From assembly GCA_037074765.1 (NCBI GenBank), contig JBAMDO010000575.1:806001-870000 (forward strand): a DNA stretch of 64,000 bases, read 5' to 3'. A program made the translations under genes and the position numbers. Positions 57,801 through 64,000 of this stretch are shown piece after piece; the stretch's first letter is position 1, and every line of letters begins with the position of its first letter. The stretch comes from Mansonella perstans (Eukaryota; Nematoda; Chromadorea; Rhabditida; Onchocercidae). The notes below the pieces were generated by a model, which was not told the DNA's origin, did not search any database, and saw nothing but the letters and a program-made list of their open reading frames with translations.

Positions 57801-60800
57801 AGTGGTTGTATTAGTGGAGTACGAGTACGAGTTGGTAGACTTCATGTAAGTTATTCGAGGAAAATGCCATTGATTTCAAATTTTCGGCAGCTTCAAATTT
57901 TTCTTCAACATGATTCTACCATGGTTTTTTGTATGCTTGAACTTTGTCCTAGCTAAAGAAATGAAATTTGAGACTGGGAAATTCAAAGATAAAATGTAGT
58001 CGCTGTAATGCTGAGGTCTGTTCCTTTTAAAAGTGTTACAGGTCGGGAAAATGATTTGGAATCAGGTACAGAATTCATTTCAGATTTCAGTGCGTTGTGC
58101 AGTTTTAATTGGGAAATAAAAAATGAATTCTTGGTTTTGGAAAAATTTGTTTTGGTGGCAACAATTTTTAGGGTTTTCGGGCAGAGCGCGTAAGATAGTT
58201 CAGAAGTTATTCCTTATTTTTGAGTTAATTAATACTCCGTAAAATACTTACTAAAAAAAAAGAAAAAAAAACTATTTCAGCAGCTTTTGAATTCGGGATG
58301 TATGGAACACGTCGATTTTGGTACTGACAATGATGTAAATTACAATAATTTTGAAGAACTTGGTGAAACAGATTTATTACCGCATTCTCGAGTATCTATA
58401 CGAGATAGCCGTGAAGAGGACATTCATATTACAGAGGTATCCACATTTTTGATTGTCATAGTTTTTTTTTTACATTGATTCAAAAGTGATTTTTGTATAT
58501 AACAAATGAAATCAATATGATAAATCAGAATAAATGGATATATTACGTGCCCGAAGGCATTAAAGTTTTAATTATCTACTGAACAGTTTTCGTTTTTGTG
58601 TTGAAATAGCATTCAGAAGGAAATGGACATCATTGGATGACCATCTTTGGTTATATTTTGTTCGTTATGCTCATGTAAAGTTTGTCTTCTTTACTCGCTT
58701 CTCCATCATTGAAATTCTTTCAACTAATATCGTTGCAGAATGATTTTAATTGCAAGCCGGATCAGGAATTACATGTGATTGTTCAAGACCACAATGTTGA
58801 TGCACTTCGCAGGGTGGCATTTGCAGTTGTGGTACTTTCTCAACGCTATGGGATGGAGTACGTTGTAGATGGTGGTAGGTCATATTGTATGATTTTGACG
58901 CTTTCCATAACGATTACATCCTGCAGCTTATCTGTATTAAATGCTCAGTTTTCAGAAAGTTTGAAAATGCGTCTGGAACGCATTTATCGTCAGGCATGCG
59001 CTAGGCGTCGTTGGTGGATTGTTCGTTACTGTGCTGCAAAGCTCCGAAAAGTGACCAGTTCATTGGCATCTGAAATAATAAACATCCTTGTTAGAGGAAA
59101 ACAGGTTTCTAGCCTTTTTTTGTTACTAAATAAAAATATCAAAGTGAAATTTTAACTTTTAATTTTTTTTGAAAAATAAATGAATACTATCAAATATACT
59201 GAGCATGAAATAACGATATCAAATATCGACTAAGAAAATGGTTTATCTGAAGATGTTATTGTTAATCTTTTATTTGGTACTATTTATTCAATTTTTGTAC
59301 GGAAAAAGGCTAATAGGCTCAGAAAAAAGCTAATATTTTACAAAAATTTTCCAGATTATTGTTGGAGTCAGTGGTTGTCGAGAAATGACCATAACAAAAT
59401 CAATAACTCCGGATCAAATAGCTGATGCACTATTCAACTCATATTCAGAAAATGAACCACAAGCTGCTGTCTTACAACAGGAGCTTATTATTGCATGCTC
59501 GGATTTAGTACATATTACTTCTTTCTTTCAAAATAATTGGTGACATTTTGATGAATTGATAGTATGTGGCAAAATGTTGCTAATATCTGAGGAAACTTGT
59601 AAGTTTATTTTTGGAATTTGGAATTTTTAAGTTTCTATATATTTTAGATAGCACAAAAGCCATATGTATTTGATGGTGTGCTGACAATTCGTTTATCATG
59701 GTTAGCGGATGCAATTTCACTAATGCTCAATTATATGCGAAACGCAGGAAATGTGAGACAAAGTTCCGTCATCGGAATGCTAAATATGTCAATCTCAAAG
59801 ATGCAAGCAAATATTTTTACGAGTAAGTTTTCATGAATATCATATTTAGGTTCACTGTTTGTTTTGTTTATAATTTTAATCAGTTGTACTTGTATAGATA
59901 AGTCTTCTTTTAAGAAGTAGGTTTGATCTGCACATCCATTTTTTTTCCAACTCAAACAAATTTCATACATTGATGGTAAGCTATTGCTTTAACCTGTTTT
60001 ACTGTGCAATATTTTGTTCGATGTCTCCAGCTAATTATTTACACAGTTCAATGGTGAAAGTTTTAGAGCCTGGTAAAATATAGAAGTGGTTTTGATCAGT
60101 ACAACTGATGCTAATATAATTAGATCATTTAAAAAAAAAAAAAAAAATATTTGGTATTTTTTGCGCTAAAACTACGGTAAAATTAATATTATTGTATTTT
60201 AGAACGTTCCCTGCCTTGCTGCTGGTGTTCCAGTGCCTGTCATCTTGAAATAAATTGATAATTAAAGTTACCTGTGCTTCAGTTACATGGGATTACGAAA
60301 ATGAGGGTGTTATGATTAACATAGGACTGACTGTTTGCTTTTTTGATGTTTTATCTTCTTGTAACTCTGTGCTTCACTAATGCGCTTATATAAACTACGC
60401 CATTTTTCTCGATTTTTTTTCAAAGCATGCCGCTTTTTTCAGAGATTGATGAAAACTTAAGTGTTTACGATCTTTCACCAATCGTTGTAAAATATGTTGT
60501 TGCCGCGCTGTTGACCAGAGAATATTGGCACTTGCTGTATGTGATATCGCTGAATCTTTTTGAAGATTTTAATATTTTCATTACTTTTTAGAAGTTATTA
60601 TATATCTGATTGTTCACTGTCGATGACTTACTTATATATCCAGTCAGATATGTTAATTACATTTTTTCACATATCTTTTTAGAACACCTTTGCAATCACG
60701 ACGCTTGAATGGTTCATTAAACCGTGTACCACCGAACTTCTATGATAGCGTTTGGAAAATTTTAGAACGTACGCAAGGTGGTATCGTTATTGCTGGACAA

Positions 60801-62060
60801 CATCTCCCACAGGTTACTTCATAATCCTTAGAATTTTGAAATACTTTAAAGGTTAGAATTTTACAGTTCTGCCAAGTTGGAATTTACTTCTCGGCATCGT
60901 TTCTCTGAAATTTATGATAGCGTGTAATGGCGTGTAATAGCGTGTGTAAAGAATTTTGCTGTATTTTGTGATCTGGTTTTTCTCTTCCAGCAACCAACAT
61001 TAAGTGATATGACACCATTTGAATTGACTTTCTCATACAAAATTGAATCAATGATGAGTGCAATCGAGCATCCAGAATATCGTCAGATTCTTGTGGAAGT
61101 ATGGGATTTTTTTTTTTTGTTTAATGGTACTTTATAGATTCGATCTTCGGAAATCCTTCAAAACTTTCAATTGAATAGATAGAAAATTAACAGCATTCTC
61201 AATCATTACTACTAAGCGATTGAAAAGCACGGCTTGTATATGTTTCTGATGAAATTTCTTTCAGCTATTATGTATTATTGCCGTTATTTTGGAACGAAAC
61301 AGCGAGGTGATATTCAGTGATAAGCTAGATTTAGATCAGGTTCTGTTATTGTTTTCGGTTGAGCATTATTTTAGCAAAGCATTTCGCTGTACATCATTCT
61401 ATGTACAATTGACAGTTGTCTCAAATGATGCCCAATGCAAAAATGTTTAAGTTTTGCTTAGAAACCTGGCGAAAGTATTATTTGTTGAAATTTCAGCTAA
61501 TTTCCACAGCTTTTCGACAGTATTGTTCAGACCATGGTATTGTAAATGGAAGTGATATGACACCATTCTATGAATTAAATAATTCCGATTTGTCAAGAAA
61601 TTCAACAGCTAATTATTTTGCTCGAGTAAGTTCTTAAGTTCTTTATTGTTGTCTCTAAATTTGTATCACTTTTTCTTCCAAAAATTAACTTGTTTTGTAG
61701 CTTTTTGAGATATTTGATGATGTTTCTCTTCATTACTTTAAAAAAAGATTTTAACGATTTAAATAATTATTAAAATATTCTAACTATGCCCATTTTTCTA
61801 ATGCTTTGCTTATTGTGTTAAAAAGTACTACAAAGAAAAAAGCTAAAAAAAAACGCTAAAAAAAATCGAACAATACTACTGTTTATTGTATTTCTGGCAT
61901 ATTTAGAAATCACTGGAATTTTTTTTAGATTGTAATTGACTCCCTGTTGAATGGAATATGTGTGGATCAACTTAAAATAGCTACCTTTATGCCAAGCGAT
62001 CCTGTCTTTAATTCTGAACGATCTGGCAGTCAAAGATATGATGGTTGTTTACTTAGTTAA
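51888..62060 (+). CDS. PHKB: Phosphorylase b kinase regulatory subunit beta
   Basis: The beta subunit is a scaffold and phosphorylation-controlled inhibitor in the (alpha-beta-gamma-delta)4 kinase that activates glycogen phosphorylase. Exons: 51888-52038, 52243-52378, 52575-52674, 52983-53075, 53248-53325, 53566-53721, 54000-54140, 54215-54339, 54453-54583, 54670-54747, 54976-55128, 55632-55729, 56762-56911, 57061-57249, 57672-57845, 58281-58436, 58739-58874, 58956-59104, 59355-59507, 59648-59822, 60443-60536, 60683-60812, 60991-61098, 61265-61339, 61497-61625, 61929-62060. All phases agree; 1129 residues (human about 1093). Beta rather than alpha is shown by [61 protein letters not shown] and [19 protein letters not shown]. 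It ends CLLS, a CaaX prenylation box like the human CLIS. The first intron boundary after exon 2 is GC-AG. The start follows a TTTTTCAG acceptor by six bases. Confidence 0.95.
52379..52574 (+). other. GC-AG intron in the phosphorylase kinase beta gene
   Basis: Exon 2 must end GCTTACAG to encode the conserved AYRR (completed by ACGA of exon 3), and the next bases are GCAAAT. No GT donor nearby keeps the conserved residues. GC-AG introns are a known minor class. Inside are three near-copies of a 37-base phrase, TTTAATAATCACTTAGAATG and ACCAAATTATCAAA (about 52403-52535). Confidence 0.85.
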
Positions 62061-62594
62061 TAGGAAATACTAGAATAATACATCGAACGGTAAATATAGT
62101 GATCTGCTACACTGAAATAGAAAAAGAAGATTCAGTCATGAATGTGCTTTGCTTTTGTCTTTTCAAATAAATGAAGGGCATTTAAAATAAAACAGCTTTG
62201 GTACTACCGATATATGCTCTCACATTATCTCTAATTATATCTAGTCCATAATATATTCGCAGCAACAGAAAAAGCAAATCATCTTTCGATTGGAAAAAAT
62301 AAATAAATGGGAAATAAGATATAAGGTAAAGAAGTTCCTTACGTTTTAATTATTTTTTCTCAAAATTATTTATGTCTTATCCCAATGCAAACAGTTATAG
62401 GAAATTCTGGAAATTGTAATTAGTATAAGCGCTCATTACAAAAGTTAGTATACTTTCCATTTCGCGTACATACTTTCACATGACAATTTTTCTATAACTT
62501 TTCCATAACAATGCAGTTTTCCATGACAATTAGAATATTCTATTAAATGCTTCTCTAACATATTTCTCTCCTATTATATTCCAAATCAAAGCAC
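62061..62594. other. 3' flank of the beta-subunit gene
   Basis: An AATAAA at 62166-62171 lies about 105 bases after the stop and is the likely poly(A) signal. The rest is AT-rich with no gene. Confidence 0.5.
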
Positions 62595-64000
62595 ACGGCA
62601 AATTTCAACCATAGTCTGTCTATGCATCTAGGAAACCGAGATGCATTATCAGACTACATAGACTAGACCATTACAGGCTCCCAAATAATCCAACCTTTAC
62701 CAGATTCGTGCTACTACGAGAAACGTTTGTTGTAAGCCTCTAAATGTTCCGATCCGGATTCTCGTTATTCTAACAAAAATTGACCATTTATCTTTTTATG
62801 AATATCCGGAATGATTCCGGAGTGATTCATTCTCATTTAACATCAGACTATCCTAACCTAATCTCCAGCCCCGTAATAGTGATTTATCTAACCTGAAATT
62901 GACCATACGACAAATTTCTGTCTCTATGACTTTTATGTCATTCTATTGTGCTTCAAAACTAATAATATATTCAGATAAAAAAGAAGTGACAAGTCTTGGT
63001 AGACCTCATATAAATTATGCTTGGCATAGGCGTTTAGAGACATCTGCTAAATTTTTTTCAAAATTTTATAAACAAAATTTATTCGAAATTATATTAGCAT
63101 TACAATAAAGTAATAAAACCACAGATTAAATCTAAAAGATTGCTCTTCATATCAATCAACTCATTCCCACGATTTTTTATGATATTTCTGTGGCTGTTCT
63201 GTGCAGTCACAATCTCCCTTGTATTTATTACAGTCTGCTTCGTCAGCCTCTTCCACCATGCAGCGCCAATATTTCTTGCATTTCGAATAGCATGGTGACA
63301 CCCTGTAAATGTTAAAAATTTTAACCATCATAATTAAAAATTGACAAAAAAGAAAATTTAACAAACTTTCTCCCCATGGCATTATGCATTGCAATCGCAA
63401 AGATGACAGTTAACACGAGTAGTTTAGTTGTATCCAACATAACCTCGCTGTAGTCAACACTTAACCCAATCGATTCAATTAAATCCAAATTTAAATTTTC
63501 AGACAGGCTACGAAGCAATAATCGAATCCAATAATTTATTAGGCTGAGCAATCAACCAGAAAGCTTTCGCTAGGATACAGTGACTGAGCAAATGCTTTAA
63601 TTATTATTTAAGTTAAATTATTGAACATGAAGGTAATTAATATGCAAATTTGTTATGCACCAATATGTTTCGCTGAAGTCTAATACTGAAACGATCCTAC
63701 TGACAAGCAATTTGAAATTGGATTGAACAAATATGAAATGAAGCAAGTTGATTTAGAATCAAAATAGCAATGTAATAGAAGATTCTAAGTCTAGACATGA
63801 ACTTATTCTTGAATATAAGCAAGACGTTTTTCAACCTTAGAAGTTCCAACCAGATCTCGGAACTTCTAAATCTATTAGATAAACATAGCAATAAACTTAT
63901 TTCAAAATGAAATCAAAACCTTACGAATAGAACAAAAATATAATGCAATTAATAATGAATATAAAATAATCAAATAAGAACTGTAATCTGAATTCGCTTT
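62595..64000. repeat. Duplicated segment, copy 2, truncated by the window end
   Basis: Direct copy of 40872-42265, in the same orientation, about 21.7 kb away, with the whole phosphorylase kinase beta gene and the membrane-protein family between them. The match is still continuing at the last base. Unequal exchange between such direct copies could gain or lose the intervening genes. Confidence 0.95.
63161..63440 (-). CDS. Small secreted six-cysteine peptide, copy 2
   Basis: Exons 63367-63440 and 63161-63302 join across the same 64-base intron to 71 residues. The signal peptide (MLDTTKLLVLTVIFAIAMHN) and the intron are identical to copy 1. The mature part keeps all six Cys and VSPCYSKCKKYWRC, but differs by L to M, L to V, H to Y, N to D and V to Q. 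The stop TAG is TGG here, adding Trp-Glu before TGA. Only two of the changed codons are silent. Upstream acceptor CTACAG is conserved seven bases before the ATG. This pattern is typical of secreted peptides under diversifying selection, although gene conversion limited to part of the gene is an alternative. Family and function are unknown. Confidence 0.8.

Overview
The window is AT-rich animal nuclear DNA. I read it as a spirurid, probably filarial, nematode. The reasons are split genes with short GT...AG introns, pyrimidine-rich TTTTCAG-type acceptors placed 3-27 bases before start codons (expected for spliced-leader trans-splicing), a U1 snRNA resembling the nematode form, and closest protein resemblance to metazoan and nematode families. 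No spliced-leader gene is present, so the species is not fixed. Bacterial features (operons, Shine-Dalgarno sites, CRISPR) are not expected and none was seen.

Layout. 1-4925 is mostly simple repeats and minisatellites with one weak exon candidate. 4926-7319 (+) is a complete eight-exon class I fructose-bisphosphate aldolase. 7320-23549 is a 16-kb gene-poor stretch of microsatellites and tandem repeats, with one exon-like segment for a small cysteine-bearing peptide near 15.24 kb. 23550-27339 (+) is a two-RRM RNA-binding protein of the RBMS/SUP-26 type. 30628-32001 (-) is a three-exon LAMTOR5 (Ragulator) gene, divergent from a MITD1-like gene at 32676-34904 (+). 36091-37976 (+) is an unrecognised gene whose first exon carries a stop and a frame break. 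39551-40313 is an array of 24 CACGTG boxes at 31-base spacing. 40477-40637 (-) is a U1 snRNA gene. 40872-42265 and 62595-64000 are two copies of one segment, each holding a two-exon gene for a small secreted six-cysteine peptide. 45.4-50.6 kb is a decaying tandem family of a small single-pass membrane protein (one fuller copy, one copy that lost exons, one relic). 51888-62060 (+) is a 26-exon phosphorylase b kinase beta subunit gene of 1129 codons.

The recognised genes are conserved housekeeping genes: glycolysis (aldolase), control of glycogen breakdown (phosphorylase kinase beta), lysosomal nutrient signalling (LAMTOR5), membrane abscission and ESCRT-III work (MITD1-like), RNA regulation (RBMS/SUP-26) and splicing (U1). 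The likely lineage-specific material is the secreted cysteine-peptide pair, the membrane-protein family and the E-box array. The strongest new signal is the peptide pair: its mature-peptide exon differs at 11 of 136 bases, mostly by amino-acid replacement, while the adjoining intron and signal-peptide exon are identical.

All exon joins were made by eye from splice signals, reading-frame phase and remembered family patterns. No search or alignment program was run.
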